A stretch of DNA of 64,000 nt from CAZPXZ01 sp965221505 (GTDB lineage: Bacteria; Pseudomonadota; Alphaproteobacteria; Rhodobacterales; CAZPXZ01), in contig CBDCSI010000001.1 in assembly GCA_965221505.1 (NCBI GenBank), positions 2,232,001 to 2,296,000 on the forward strand, given 5' to 3'. The position numbers were made by a program, and so were the translations under genes. The notes under the pieces are model-generated. The model had not been told where the DNA came from. It searched no databases and saw nothing but the letters and a program-made list of their open reading frames with translations. This document shows, in pieces, positions 9,894-19,326 of this stretch (position 1 is its first letter; each line of letters begins with the position of its first letter).

Positions 9894-10520
9894 GACTGGG
9901 CCTCGTCCCTCCAGGTTCCTTTCCGGCCGCCCGGGTCCCGGCGGGGGCATCATAGCGCGAGCGCTACCGCCTACGGACCGGTTTCCGGTCGCCCGTCGGA
10001 CCTGTTGCCGTAACGCGCGCCGTGCGAGCGCAAGCCATGCGAGCCCGTGTCGTGCCGGGGAAGCCGACTCGGTCGCGAGAGCGAATCGCCGCCCTGCCTT
10101 GCGGATGCGGACCGCCAGAGGAGTTTCGCGATACGCCCGGTTCGAGCGAGTCCCTCGGCTCGCGCTCGTTGCCGAAGCGATTTGCCTGCCGGCGACGAGC
10201 GGATTGCCGGAAGGAAACGGCGTGGGTCGCGACGGGGCCCCTGACGCGACGCGCGGAAACGGACGCCCTGCCATCTCGCCTCGGCGCAGGGCAGCCGGCG
10301 CGACCGGCTGCGGTCTCTTCGCGAGCCGACGAGGTAGCGCCGCCGGGAACGCCCGGATGCGGATCCGCTCGACGGGTTCCCGCTCCTGGGGCGGGACTTC
10401 GACGAGGCGTTCCGGGGCGCGGATTTGGTGCATAATCGGCGCTGCCGCGAATCCGCCGAAGCGTCCGCCAGGGTCGGCGGGGCCCGGACCCCGGATTCGC
10501 ACGGCAACGAGGAGCCGCCC
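9894..10520. other. Divergent intergenic region between coxG and ivd
   Basis: 627 bp without a supportable gene; the open frames here have no family resemblance and an Arg/Pro-rich composition typical of random GC-rich DNA. It should contain the promoters of both the minus-strand cox operon and the plus-strand ivd operon. A CATAAT hexamer at 10431-10436 is a possible -10 for ivd, but I could not find a convincing -35 partner. Confidence 0.6.
9953..9966. promoter_or_regulatory. 14-bp palindrome upstream of coxG
   Basis: TAGCGC-GA-GCGCTA is a perfect 6-bp inverted repeat with a 2-base centre, 59 bp upstream of the coxG start. Its position fits an operator for the cox promoter. No regulator gene is adjacent, so the assignment is only positional. 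Confidence 0.35.
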
Positions 10521-11687
10521 ATGCCCGACCTGCCGCAACTGGCTTTCGACCACGGCGAGGAAATCGACCTCCTCCGCCATACGGTCGCCGACTTCGCGGC
10601 GCGCGAGATCGCGCCCCGCGCGGCCGAGATCGACCGCGACGACCGCTTTCCGCAGGATCTGTGGGCGAAGATGGGCGCGCTCGGTCTCCTCGGCATTACC
10701 GTCCCCGAATCGGACGGCGGCGCCGGGATGAGCTATCTCGCCCACGTGATCGCCATGGAGGAACTCAGCCGCGCTTCCGCCTCGGTCGGGCTCTCCTACG
10801 GCGCCCATTCCAATCTGGCCGTGAACCAGATCCGGCTGCACGGAACGGAACGACAGAAGGCGCGTGCGCTGCCGCCGCTGATCTCCGGCGAGGCCGTCGG
10901 CGCGCTCGCCATGACCGAACCGACCTCCGGGTCCGACGTGGTCTCCATGCGGCTGCGCGCCGAAAAGCGCAACGACCGGTTCGTGCTGAACGGCACCAAG
11001 CTCTGGATCACCAACGCGCCGGACGCGGACTTTCTGGTGGTTTACGCGAAGACCGACCCGGACGCGGGGTCACGCGGAATCACCGCCTTCCTGATCGAAT
11101 CGGGCTTCGAGGGATTCCGGACCGGGCGGCGAATCGACAAGCTCGGCATGCGCGGCTCGCACACCGGCGAGCTGATCTTCGAGGACTGCGAGGTCCCCTT
11201 CGACAACGTGCTCGGGGAGGAGGGGCGCGGCGTCGAGGTGCTGATGTCGGGTCTCGATTCCGAGCGCTTGGTTCTCGCCGGCGGCCCGCTCGGAATCATG
11301 GCCGCCTGCATGGACGTCGCGATCCCCTACGTGCACGAGCGGCGGCAGTTCGGCAAGGCGATCGGCGAGTTCGAACTCATGCAGGGCAAGCTGGCCGACA
11401 TGTACGCCAGGTGGACCAGCGCCCGCGCCTACGTCTATGCGGTCGCCCAGGCCTGCGACCGACGGCGGGCCGCCCGCATGGATTCGGCCGGCGCCATCCT
11501 GCTCTCGGCCGAAACGGCGACGTGGATGGCCGGTCAGACCATCCAGGCCCTCGGCGCGATGGGCTACGCGTCCGAGACCGCCGCCGGACGGCTCTGGCGG
11601 GACGCCAAGCTCTACGAGATCGGCGCCGGGACCTCTGAAATCCGCCGCTACCTGATCGGCCGGGAGCTGTTCGAGAAAACGCGATGA
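10521..11687 (+). CDS. ivd: Isovaleryl-CoA dehydrogenase
   Basis: FAD enzyme oxidising isovaleryl-CoA to 3-methylcrotonyl-CoA in leucine catabolism, passing electrons to ETF. 388 aa. Acyl-CoA dehydrogenase blocks AMTEPTSGSDVVSM and GAGTSEIRRYLIGRELF are present. The isovaleryl-specific catalytic Glu is at residue 248 in GLDSERLVLAGGPLG; in ordinary acyl-CoA dehydrogenases the base sits near the C-terminus instead. The ATG at 10521 follows GAGGAGCC. The stop overlaps the mccB start by ATGA, so the two are translationally coupled and carry out consecutive steps of the pathway. Confidence 0.95.
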   Translation: MPDLPQLAFDHGEEIDLLRHTVADFAAREIAPRAAEIDRDDRFPQDLWAKMGALGLLGITVPESDGGAGMSYLAHVIAMEELSRASASVGLSYGAHSNLAVNQIRLHGTERQKARALPPLISGEAVGALAMTEPTSGSDVVSMRLRAEKRNDRFVLNGTKLWITNAPDADFLVVYAKTDPDAGSRGITAFLIESGFEGFRTGRRIDKLGMRGSHTGELIFEDCEVPFDNVLGEEGRGVEVLMSGLDSERLVLAGGPLGIMAACMDVAIPYVHERRQFGKAIGEFELMQGKLADMYARWTSARAYVYAVAQACDRRRAARMDSAGAILLSAETATWMAGQTIQALGAMGYASETAAGRLWRDAKLYEIGAGTSEIRRYLIGRELFEKTR

Positions 11688-13291
11688 GCGTCATCCGGAG
11701 CGCGGTGTCCACCCGCTCGGAGGATTTCCGGGCGCGGGAAGCGGCCATGAGAGCCGCGGTTTCGCTCTTGCGCGAGCGCCTCGCCTCCGTCGCGCTCGGC
11801 GGTCCGGAGCGGGCCCGTGCGCGCCACGTCGCGCGCGGCAAATTGCTGCCCCGCGAACGCATCGACCGTCTGGTGGACCCGGGCAGCCCGTTTCTGGAGG
11901 TGGGTGCGCTCAGCGCATGGGGCCTCTACGGCGGCGACGCGCCCTCGGCCGGCGTCGTCGCAGGGGTCGGAAGCGTCTCCGGGCGCGAATGCGTCGTCGT
12001 CGCCAACGACGCCACCGTCAAGGGCGGAGCCTACTTCCCGATGACGGTGAAGAAGCATCTGCGCGCCCAGGAGATCGCGGCGGAGAACGCGCTCCCCTGC
12101 ATCTATCTGGTCGACTCCGGCGGCGCCAACCTTCCCTTCCAGGACGAGGTGTTTCCGGATCGCGACCACTTCGGAAGGATCTTCTACAACCAGGCGCGCA
12201 TGTCCGCCGCCGGCATACCGCAGATCGCGGCGGTGCTCGGCTCTTGTACCGCCGGCGGCGCGTACGTCCCGGCCATGTCCGACGAAACGGTCATCGTCCG
12301 AAATCAGGGAACGATCTTCCTCGGCGGACCGCCGCTCGTACGCGCCGCCACCGGCGAGCGCGTGACGGCCGAGGAACTCGGCGGCGGCGACGTCCATACC
12401 CGACTCTCCGGGGTCGCGGACCACCTCGCGGACAACGACGCCCATGCCCTGAACCTGGTGCGCGGAATCGTCGGCCGTCTCGGCGCCGGCACGCCTGCCG
12501 CGCTCGACGTCGCGGAGCCGGAGGATCCGCTCTACGATCCGGCGGAAATCTACGGCATCGTCCCCCGGGACCTGCGCACGCCTTACGACGTCCGGGAAGT
12601 CGTCGCGCGGCTGGTCGACGGCTCTCGCCTCGACGAGTTCAAGTCGCGCTTCGGCCCCACCCTGGTCACCGGCTTCGCCCGGATCGAGGGAATGCCGGTC
12701 GGCGTGATCGCGAACGACGGGATCCTGTATTCCGAATCCGCGCTCAAGGCAACGCACTTCGTAGAACTCTGCTGCTTTCGCCGCATCCCGCTGGTGTTTC
12801 TGCAGAATATTGCCGGGTTCATGGTCGGCCGAAAATACGAGGCGGAGGGAATCGCCCGGCACGGAGCGAAGATGGTGCATGCGGTGGCGACCGCGCAGGT
12901 GCCGAAATTCACCGTTCTGATCGGCGGCAGCTTCGGCGCCGGAAACTACGGCATGTGCGGCCGCGCCTACCAGCCCCGCTTCCTCTGGACCTGGCCGAAC
13001 TCGCGGATTTCGGTGATGGGCGGCCGGGAGGCGGCGACGGTTCTCGCCGCCGTCCGGCGCGATTCGCTGGAAGCGGCCGGCGAATCCTGGAGCGAGGCGG
13101 ACGAGGAGGCGTTCAAGGCGCCGGTCGAGGAGTCCTTCGAGACCCAGGGAAGCCCCTACTACGCCACCGCGCGGGGATGGGACGACGGGATCGTGGACCC
13201 GGCCGACACGCGCCGGATACTGGCGCTCTCCCTTGCGGCCAGCCTGAACGCGCCGATCCCCGAGACCGGGTTCGGAGTGTTTCGAATGTAG
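11684..13291 (+). CDS. mccB: Methylcrotonyl-CoA carboxylase, carboxyltransferase subunit
   Basis: Beta subunit of biotin-dependent 3-methylcrotonyl-CoA carboxylase (biotin-independent carboxyltransferase half), forming 3-methylglutaconyl-CoA in leucine breakdown. 535 aa, the standard length. It shows LPRERIDRLVDPGSPFLEVG, the oxyanion-loop regions SGGANLPFQDEVFPD and GGSFGAGNYGMCGRAY, and the terminal segment NAPIPETGFGVFRM typical of MccB. Start overlaps the ivd stop. Its biotin-carrying partner mccA is not next door but 6.8 kb downstream, on the same strand, beyond the aco operon. Confidence 0.95.
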   Translation: MSVIRSAVSTRSEDFRAREAAMRAAVSLLRERLASVALGGPERARARHVARGKLLPRERIDRLVDPGSPFLEVGALSAWGLYGGDAPSAGVVAGVGSVSGRECVVVANDATVKGGAYFPMTVKKHLRAQEIAAENALPCIYLVDSGGANLPFQDEVFPDRDHFGRIFYNQARMSAAGIPQIAAVLGSCTAGGAYVPAMSDETVIVRNQGTIFLGGPPLVRAATGERVTAEELGGGDVHTRLSGVADHLADNDAHALNLVRGIVGRLGAGTPAALDVAEPEDPLYDPAEIYGIVPRDLRTPYDVREVVARLVDGSRLDEFKSRFGPTLVTGFARIEGMPVGVIANDGILYSESALKATHFVELCCFRRIPLVFLQNIAGFMVGRKYEAEGIARHGAKMVHAVATAQVPKFTVLIGGSFGAGNYGMCGRAYQPRFLWTWPNSRISVMGGREAATVLAAVRRDSLEAAGESWSEADEEAFKAPVEESFETQGSPYYATARGWDDGIVDPADTRRILALSLAASLNAPIPETGFGVFRM

Positions 13292-13401
13292 GGCATGCGG
13301 CGTTCGCGACGCGCGCGTTGCGGCCCGGCTCCTCCGCGCCTACCTTCGACCGCATGACGGGCCCGGGGGACGCGGTCCGCGCAGAAGGGGGAGCGTACCC
13401 G

Positions 13402-14187
13402 ATGGAATCCGCCGCCGAGTTTTTCTGGAATGTCCGGGCGGGAGGCCCGGTGCCGAAAACGATCCCGCCCGAAGCCTCGCCCGGGACGCTCGCCGAAGCC
13501 TACCGGGCGCAGGCCGACCTCGTGGACCGCATCCTCGCCGCAGCCGGCGGCGGCACGCGCGTCGGATACAAGATCGCCTGCACCAGCGTCGCCGCGCAGC
13601 GGATGTTGCGCACCGGGCACCCGGTCTATGCGCGGCTTCTCTCCACCCATGTCTGGCCATCCGGCGCCCGTTTCTCCGCCCGCACGCTTCCGATGCTCGC
13701 GGCCGAGCCCGAATTCGCCTTCCGCATCGCGAAGGACGTTCCGCAGAGCGACGCGTCGTGGGACCGGGAATCGATCCTGCCCTTCGTCGGCGAGATGATG
13801 CCGGGGCTGGAGCTGGTCGGACACCGGTTTCCCGAATGGTCGGCGTATTCCGCCCCGACCCTGGCGGCCGACAACGGCATCAGCCAGGGTTGGGTGTACG
13901 GGGCGCCGACCGACGCCTGGCGAGCGCTCGACCTGGCGGCCCATGCGGTATCGCTGCAGGCGAACGGCGAGCGCCGACTGGACGGTTCCGGCTCGATCGT
14001 CCTCGGACACCCGATGAACGCCGTGGCATGGCTGGCGAACGCGCTCCCGGCGCACGGATTGCGGCTGCGTGAGGGCGACCTCGTCACCACCGGCACCTGC
14101 ACGGACGTGTATTTCTCCGGCGCAGGCGAGACGGTGCATGCCGATTTCGGCGTTCTGGGATCGGTCGAATTGACCTTCGACCCGTAG
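13402..14187 (+). CDS. 2-keto-4-pentenoate hydratase-like protein (FAH superfamily)
   Basis: Predicted cytoplasmic hydratase of 261 aa resembling MhpD/2-oxopent-4-enoate hydratases and 4-oxalocrotonate decarboxylases, which act on enol dienoates from aromatic meta-cleavage. Family features: VGYKIACTS, the acidic-ligand region EPEFAFRIAKD, and the C-terminal ITTG-type block LVTTGTCTDVYFSGAGETVHADFGVLGSVEL. The ATG at 13402 has AAGGGGGAG upstream; an ATG at 13354 would add 16 residues. It lies 110 bp downstream of mccB but has no obvious role in leucine catabolism. No ring-cleavage dioxygenase is nearby, so the substrate is unknown. Confidence 0.8.
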   Translation: MESAAEFFWNVRAGGPVPKTIPPEASPGTLAEAYRAQADLVDRILAAAGGGTRVGYKIACTSVAAQRMLRTGHPVYARLLSTHVWPSGARFSARTLPMLAAEPEFAFRIAKDVPQSDASWDRESILPFVGEMMPGLELVGHRFPEWSAYSAPTLAADNGISQGWVYGAPTDAWRALDLAAHAVSLQANGERRLDGSGSIVLGHPMNAVAWLANALPAHGLRLREGDLVTTGTCTDVYFSGAGETVHADFGVLGSVELTFDP

Positions 14188-14207
14188 CGCATCCCCGCCC
14201 GCTCGCC

Positions 14208-15026
14208 ATGCGCCGCCCCCGGCCGGACACGCGCCCGACCCCGGCGTCGGAGGCTGCGCGGAGCCTGGCGAGTGCGCAGGATGGGCTGATAGCCGACCTG
14301 CAGAGACGCCTCGACCGCGCCTCGGATCCGGACACGCGACGCTGGTTCGAAAATTACCTCAAGCACGCGGTCGGCGTTCGCGGCGTTCGGACCCCGGACG
14401 TGGAGAGGGTCGTCGCCGAGTGGCAGAGCGACCACGGCGTGGCGGAACGGACGCCCGAAGACCGGCTGGAACTCGCCGTCGCATTGATCCGCCAGGCCAA
14501 GTGCGAGGACAAGCTCGCCGGAATCCTCCTGATTCAGAAGCGTCTCCTGCGGCGACTCGACGCCGGCGCGTTGCTGGATGCGGTCGAGCGGCTCTTTCGG
14601 GCCGGCGCGATCCGCGACTGGTCCACCAACGACTGGCTCTGCGCGCGGATCGTCGGCCCGCTGGTCCGCCGCGAGGGATTGCCGGTCGCGGAACGGGTTG
14701 CCGGCTGGACCGAGAGTCCCGTGCTCTGGCAGCGCCGCTCCGCCGCCGTCTCGCTGCGCACGGTCGCGGCGGACGATTCCTTCCGTCCCCTGATCGCGCG
14801 CGTGACGGCGGACCTTCTCCGGGAGCGCGAACGGTTCGTCCAGACGGGCGCCGGCTGGCTGATCGCCGATCTTTCGCGGCATGCGCCGGAGTTCGCGGCG
14901 GCGCTCGTGGAGCGGCACTTCGAGCGGTTGACCGCGGAGGTCGTGCGGCGGCACCTCAAGCGACTTCCCGACTACGAATCGTACAAGGAACGGAAGCGGA
15001 AGCGCCCCGGAGGGCCGAGGCCGTAG
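14208..15026 (+). CDS. DNA alkylation repair protein, AlkD-like
   Basis: Predicted HEAT-like repeat DNA glycosylase of the AlkC/AlkD family, which in characterised members excises N3- and N7-alkylated bases without base flipping. 272 aa, all-alpha by composition. Characteristic blocks: RRWFENYLKHAVGVRGVRTPDV near the start, IRDWSTNDWLC (the region that carries the catalytic Asp/Trp in AlkD), WQRRSAAVSL and RFVQTGAGWLIADLSR. The C-terminus ends in a basic tail. It follows the hydratase gene by 20 bp. Family membership is likely; activity on DNA is inferred. Confidence 0.85.
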   Translation: MRRPRPDTRPTPASEAARSLASAQDGLIADLQRRLDRASDPDTRRWFENYLKHAVGVRGVRTPDVERVVAEWQSDHGVAERTPEDRLELAVALIRQAKCEDKLAGILLIQKRLLRRLDAGALLDAVERLFRAGAIRDWSTNDWLCARIVGPLVRREGLPVAERVAGWTESPVLWQRRSAAVSLRTVAADDSFRPLIARVTADLLRERERFVQTGAGWLIADLSRHAPEFAAALVERHFERLTAEVVRRHLKRLPDYESYKERKRKRPGGPRP

Positions 15027-15362
15027 CGGTCGTCCGAAGCTCCGACGGCCGGCGGGGTCCAGGGATCCCCCGACCGCAGCCGGGGGACCGCGGCGCCGCG
15101 AGGATCGGCAGGCCGCGGCGTCGGCCGAATTGACCCCGTACCCCAGGCGACCTATGCTTGCCGCCGTCCGGTTCCGGCACCGGATTCCCCCAACTTCGGA
15201 ACGGCAGTCGGAAAGCGGTCGCCGGAACCCGTCCGGGTCATGAGGGCCCTCGGTTCGCCGCGTCGGCCCCGGGCGCTTCGACATTGGCAGGCTCCGGCCC
15301 CGCGCGCCCAGAGTGCGGCAATACGCCGGTCGCGCCGTTCCGGACAGAAGGGAGATACGGTC
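15027..15362. other. Gene-free stretch before gloA
   Basis: 336 bp with no supportable gene. It holds the gloA ribosome-binding site (AAGGGAG, 15349-15355) at its end. I see no AT-rich promoter or obvious repeat. Confidence 0.5.
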
Positions 15363-15755
15363 ATGATGATGCTTCACACCATGCTGCGGGTCGGCGACCT
15401 CGACCGCTCGGTCGACTTCTACACGCGGGTGATCGGAATGGACCTGCTTCGCACGGTGGAGCGCAAGGACCAGGAGTACGACCTCGCCTTCGTCGCCTTC
15501 AACGGCGGCAACGATAACGGCGAGGCGGAGCTGGAACTGACCTACAATTACGGCGTGTCGGAATACGACCTCGGCAGCGCGTACGGCCACATCGCGCTCG
15601 GCGTCGACGACATCGTGGCGACATGCGACCGCATCCGCGAAGCGGGCGGCAAGATCACCCGGGAACCCGGCCCGGTCAAGGGCGGCACGACCATGATCGC
15701 ATTCGTCGAGGATCCCGACGGATACAAGGTGGAATTGGTCGAACCCGGCACCTGA
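15363..15755 (+). CDS. gloA: Lactoylglutathione lyase (glyoxalase I)
   Basis: Converts the hemithioacetal of methylglyoxal and glutathione to S-lactoylglutathione. 130 aa, the typical length of Ni/Co-type bacterial GloA. The four metal ligands are His5 (LHTMLRVGDLDRSVDFY), Glu58 (ELELTYNYG), His76 (YGHIALGVDD) and Glu124 (YKVELVE). Three consecutive ATG codons start the gene; the first is well placed after AAGGGAG. It converges on acoC, with a strong hairpin in the 96-bp gap. Identification is firm. Confidence 0.96.
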   Translation: MMMLHTMLRVGDLDRSVDFYTRVIGMDLLRTVERKDQEYDLAFVAFNGGNDNGEAELELTYNYGVSEYDLGSAYGHIALGVDDIVATCDRIREAGGKITREPGPVKGGTTMIAFVEDPDGYKVELVEPGT

Positions 15756-15790
15756 CGAGACAGGAGGCCCGATTGCGGCTGCCGCCCCTC

Positions 15791-15819
15791 GGGCGCCCGC
15801 CCCGGGCGGGCAGGCGCCC
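15791..15819. terminator. Hairpin between convergent gloA and acoC
   Basis: GGGCGCC (15791-15797) pairs with GGCGCCC (15813-15819), with further internal GC pairing. It lies between two convergent stop codons and could act as a bidirectional terminator. No T-tract is present. Confidence 0.5.
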
Positions 15820-15851
15820 CTCGCCCCGTACGCCGCAGGCGAGCGACTCGC

Positions 15852-16964
15852 TCAGCCCAGGAGCTCGCGAATTGCGTCGTTGACCGCGCCGGACTGCTCC
15901 ATATGCGGCAGGTGGCCGACGTCCGCCAGGCGAACTACGCGCACGGATCCGGGAAGCGCCTCGGCGTGGGACGCCGGGAGGATCTGGTCCTTCTCGCCCC
16001 AGATTGCCTGCACCGGAACCTGAAGCGCAGCCAGGTCCTCGGCCGTAAACGGCTGCTGACGTCCGCCGGGGAACAACCCGTCACGCAACCGACCGAGCGC
16101 CGCCGCGGCTCCGTCGAGGCGCTTGAAGCGGACGACTTCCTCGATCATCTCGCCCGTGATCAGCCCCGGGTCCGCGACCAGCAGCTCCAGCACGCCGCGC
16201 AGCTTGCGCGCGCGAGACTGCGTGATAAACCCCTCGATAAAGACCATATTGATTTCCGGACCGAGTCCGGCGGGCGCCAGCAAGGTGGCGCTCGCGACCC
16301 GCTCCGGACGGTTCAGCGCCAGCGAGAGCGCGACGGCTCCGCCCATCGAGTGTCCGACGAGATGCGCCCGTTCGATGCCGGCCGCCTCCAGAAAATCGGC
16401 GACCGCGTCCGCGAGAGAAGAGACGGTCCCGTCGCCCACGTCCTTGGTCGAGCCGCCGTGCCCGGGCAGGTCGATCGCGTAGGTCGTGTGCGTCTCGGCC
16501 AGCGCGCCCTGATTGAACATCCAGCCGAGACGGTCGCCGCCGAAGCCGTGAACGAATACGACGGGCGTGCCGTCCGCGTCGCCCTGCCGAACGTACTGTA
16601 TCCGCCGTCCGCCGGCTTCGATCGTCTCGTCCGGAGGGCCGGTATCGGCCGCCACCGCTTCGAAATCGAAATTGTCCAGGAAGTCCTGCACGTACGCTTC
16701 CACGGCATCGTCCGACACGTCCTGCCCGGCGAGCACGCCCAGCAGCGCCCCGACCGGAACCGTCTCGCCGTCCGACACGACGATCCGGCGCAACGGGCCG
16801 GAAGCGGGAGACTCGTGCGCGCTGGCGATTTTCGACGTCTCGATCTCCAGGATCTCCTGGCCCTCGTTCACGTCGTCGCCGACCGTCGCCTCCCAGGAGA
16901 CAACCGTACCTTCCTGCATCGCCAGCCCCCATTTGGGCATGACGATGGGATGGATCTCGCCCAT
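15852..16964 (-). CDS. acoC: Acetoin dehydrogenase E2 (lipoyl domain + alpha/beta hydrolase)
   Basis: 370-aa protein with an N-terminal lipoyl domain (lipoylation site Lys45 in IETSKIAS) joined to an alpha/beta-hydrolase domain with nucleophile Ser206 in GHSMGG, an Asp in GEKDQILP and a His in DVGHLPH. This lipoyl-hydrolase fusion is the hallmark of AcoC-type E2, rather than a chloramphenicol acetyltransferase-type E2. It takes the acetyl unit from cleaved acetoin to CoA. The ATG at 16964 is preceded by GGAGGAGGA. Last gene of acoABC; no E3 (lipoamide dehydrogenase) is linked. Confidence 0.92.
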   Translation of the reverse strand: MGEIHPIVMPKWGLAMQEGTVVSWEATVGDDVNEGQEILEIETSKIASAHESPASGPLRRIVVSDGETVPVGALLGVLAGQDVSDDAVEAYVQDFLDNFDFEAVAADTGPPDETIEAGGRRIQYVRQGDADGTPVVFVHGFGGDRLGWMFNQGALAETHTTYAIDLPGHGGSTKDVGDGTVSSLADAVADFLEAAGIERAHLVGHSMGGAVALSLALNRPERVASATLLAPAGLGPEINMVFIEGFITQSRARKLRGVLELLVADPGLITGEMIEEVVRFKRLDGAAAALGRLRDGLFPGGRQQPFTAEDLAALQVPVQAIWGEKDQILPASHAEALPGSVRVVRLADVGHLPHMEQSGAVNDAIRELLG

Positions 16965-16993
16965 CGCGTCCTCCTCGCTGCAATTCGGAAAGC

Positions 16994-17013
16994 GCCGCGC
17001 CCGAAGGCGCGGC
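16994..17013 (-). other. UUCG-capped hairpin between acoB and acoC
   Basis: In the aco transcript this 20-base stretch forms an 8-bp GC stem (GCCGCGCC/GGCGCGGC) closed by the very stable C(UUCG)G tetraloop. It lies in the 55-bp acoB-acoC gap. It may tune the relative amounts of acoC and the upstream genes by attenuation or mRNA protection. Confidence 0.55.
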
Positions 17014-17019
17014 AACGCG

Positions 17020-18033
17020 TCAGTTGACCCTTCCGACCAGTTCGCGCGCGACCGCCTCTATGCGGTCGACGCCAGGGATATACATGTCTTCGAGAACGGG
17101 GGAGAACGGAACCGGGGCGTGCGGCCCGGTGACCCGCCGGATCGGCGCCTTGAGGTCGTCGAAGCAATTCTCGCAGATCAGCGCCGAGATGTCGGTGGCC
17201 ATGTTGCAGCGGGGATGCGCCTCGTCGATCACGACGACCCGCCCGGTCTCTGCGGCGGTCTCCAGAATGGTCTCCTCGTCCAGCGGCGAGGTGGTTCTGG
17301 GATCGACCACCGTGCAGGAGATCCCGGACCGGCCCAGATTGTCCGCCGCCTCGTTGGCGAAATTGACCATCCGGCCGAGCGCGATCATGGTGACGTCGTC
17401 CCCTTCGCGGGTGACGTTCGCCTCGCCGAACGGAATGGCGTACGGCTCGTCCGGCACCTCCGTCTCGTCGTCGTACATGACCTTGTGCTCGAAGAAGATC
17501 ACCGGATCGTCGTCGCGGATCGACTGGATCAGCAATCCTTTCGCCTCGTAGGCGTTGGACGGAATGGCGACCTTCAGTCCGGGGATGTGGGTGAAGATGG
17601 GATACAGGCACTGGCTGTGCTGCGAAGCGGCGCGGAAACCCGCGCCGTACATGGTGCGCACGACCAGCGGCGTCGTCGCGCGGCCGCCGAACATGTAGCG
17701 GAACTTTGCCGCCTGGTTGAAGATCTGGTCGAAGCACACGCCCATGAAGTCGACGAACATCAGCTCGGCGACCGGTCGCATTCCGTATACCGCGGCGCCT
17801 GCCGCCGCGCCGATGAACGCGCTCTCGCTGATCGGCGTATCGAGCACCCGGTCGCGGCCGAATTGCGACATCAGGCCCTTGGTCACGCCGAGCGGACCGC
17901 CCCAGGCGTCGTCCTCGCCGGGCGCGCCGAGGCCGCCGGCCACGTCCTCGCCCATCACGATCACCCGCTCGTCGCGTTCCATCTCCTGGCGCAGCGCCTC
18001 GTTGATCGCGGCGCGAAAACTCTTGGTCGACAT
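17020..18033 (-). CDS. acoB: Acetoin/2-oxoacid dehydrogenase E1 beta subunit
   Basis: Beta subunit of the thiamine-diphosphate E1 component, 337 aa, normal length. Typical blocks include GEDVAGGLGAPGE, DTPISESAFIGAAAGAA, PVAELMFVDFMGVCFDQIFNQAAK and VIDEAHPRCNMATDI. It follows acoA after 16 bp and precedes acoC after 55 bp. The acoin-type assignment rests mainly on the hydrolase-fused E2 next to it; E1 alone could also serve a pyruvate or branched-chain complex. Confidence 0.9.
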   Translation of the reverse strand: MSTKSFRAAINEALRQEMERDERVIVMGEDVAGGLGAPGEDDAWGGPLGVTKGLMSQFGRDRVLDTPISESAFIGAAAGAAVYGMRPVAELMFVDFMGVCFDQIFNQAAKFRYMFGGRATTPLVVRTMYGAGFRAASQHSQCLYPIFTHIPGLKVAIPSNAYEAKGLLIQSIRDDDPVIFFEHKVMYDDETEVPDEPYAIPFGEANVTREGDDVTMIALGRMVNFANEAADNLGRSGISCTVVDPRTTSPLDEETILETAAETGRVVVIDEAHPRCNMATDISALICENCFDDLKAPIRRVTGPHAPVPFSPVLEDMYIPGVDRIEAVARELVGRVN

Positions 18034-18049
18034 GTCGTATCCCTCCCCG

Positions 18050-19021
18050 CTATGCGGCGTATTTGACGTAGACGTCGGTCAGGAGATCCGACGCTCCGGG
18101 CGCGTCCGCTCCCTTGGCGGAACGGACGCAATTGGCGATTTCCTCGCCGGCTTCGCGATCGATGGATTCCAGCTCGTCCGCTTCCAGCAGGCCGGTCTCG
18201 GTCACGCGCCTGCGGAACAGGTCGAGCGGATCTCGGGAAGACTTCACTTCCTCGACCTCTTCCGGCGTCCGGTACGTCGTCGCGTCTCCCTCGAAATGGC
18301 CGTAGTAGCGATACAGGCGCATATGCAGGAGCGACGGACCGCCGCCAGAGCGCGCCCGCTCGATCGCCTCGCGCGCCGCTTCCCAGACCGCGAAGAAGTC
18401 GTGCCCGTCGACCTCGGTCGCCGGCATGCCGAATCCCTGCGCCCGTCCGACCTGAGTGCCGCCGACGGACCATGCGCTGGCCGTGGACTCGGCGTACTGG
18501 TTGTCCTCCACGACGAAGATCACCGGCAGGTCCCAGACCTTCGCCAGGTTGTAGCTCTCGAAGGTAGTTCCCTGGTTCGAACCCCCGTCCCCGACGAACA
18601 CGATGGCGACGCCGCCGGTCTTCTGCAGCTTGGCGCTGAGCGCGGCGCCGCAGATCAGCGGCGGGCCGCCGCCGACGATGCCGTTGGCGCCCATCATGCC
18701 CTTGGACAGGTCCGCGATGTGCATGGATCCGCCCTTGCCGCCGCACAGCCCGTCCCGCTTGCCGAAGATCTCCAGCATCATGGCTTCGGTATCGCATCCC
18801 TTGGCGATGCAGTGACCGTGTCCCCTGTGCGTGGAAGCGATGGCGTCCCGATCGTCCAGGTGCATGCAGACGCCGACGCCCGAGGCCTCCTCGCCGGCGT
18901 AGAGATGCACGAAGCCGGGAATGTTCCCGGCGGCGAACTCCTCGTGTACGGTGTCCTCGAAACGCCGGATCAGGCACATGCGCCGATAGGCGGCTCTGAG
19001 ATCGTCGCGGCTTAACTGCAT
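18050..19021 (-). CDS. acoA: Acetoin/2-oxoacid dehydrogenase E1 alpha subunit
   Basis: Alpha subunit of the thiamine-diphosphate E1 component, 323 aa. The ThDP motif is GDGGSNQGTTFESYNLA followed by VVEDN; substrate-channel residues appear in STHRGHGHCIAKG and GGKGGSMHIAD. The ATG at 19021 is preceded by GAGGGGGAG. It opens the acoABC operon and diverges from the liuC-like gene. With AcoB it decarboxylates its substrate (acetoin or a related ketone) and loads the lipoyl group of AcoC. Confidence 0.92.
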   Translation of the reverse strand: MQLSRDDLRAAYRRMCLIRRFEDTVHEEFAAGNIPGFVHLYAGEEASGVGVCMHLDDRDAIASTHRGHGHCIAKGCDTEAMMLEIFGKRDGLCGGKGGSMHIADLSKGMMGANGIVGGGPPLICGAALSAKLQKTGGVAIVFVGDGGSNQGTTFESYNLAKVWDLPVIFVVEDNQYAESTASAWSVGGTQVGRAQGFGMPATEVDGHDFFAVWEAAREAIERARSGGGPSLLHMRLYRYYGHFEGDATTYRTPEEVEEVKSSRDPLDLFRRRVTETGLLEADELESIDREAGEEIANCVRSAKGADAPGASDLLTDVYVKYAA

Positions 19022-19326
19022 GGGTCGCTCCCCCTCAACAAGCGGACTGCGTACGGCGGAGTCCTGCGATCCCTCGTCCCGGGTGCCGGGCGAGCGCAGA
19101 CTGGCGCACCCGTTCCGTTCTCGCCGGGCTCGCCTCCCCCGCACGAGCCGAAAATATGCAGTCCCGCGCCCGCTTGTCAAACCGGCGCCTCGGCGGGACC
19201 GTCGCCTGCGACGGCCGATCGGAGTCCGGCCGGCTCGGATACCGTCGCCGGACAGAAACTGCTACCGTGCTCCGCGCGAGCCGCCCGCCGGACGTTCGAG
19301 GCCGCCCCAGGGAGTTCTCGTGCGCG
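19022..19326. other. Divergent promoter region, acoA and liuC
   Basis: 305 bp between the divergently transcribed acoA and liuC-like genes. It should hold both promoters. I found no convincing hexamers or palindrome and no regulator gene next to it. Confidence 0.5.
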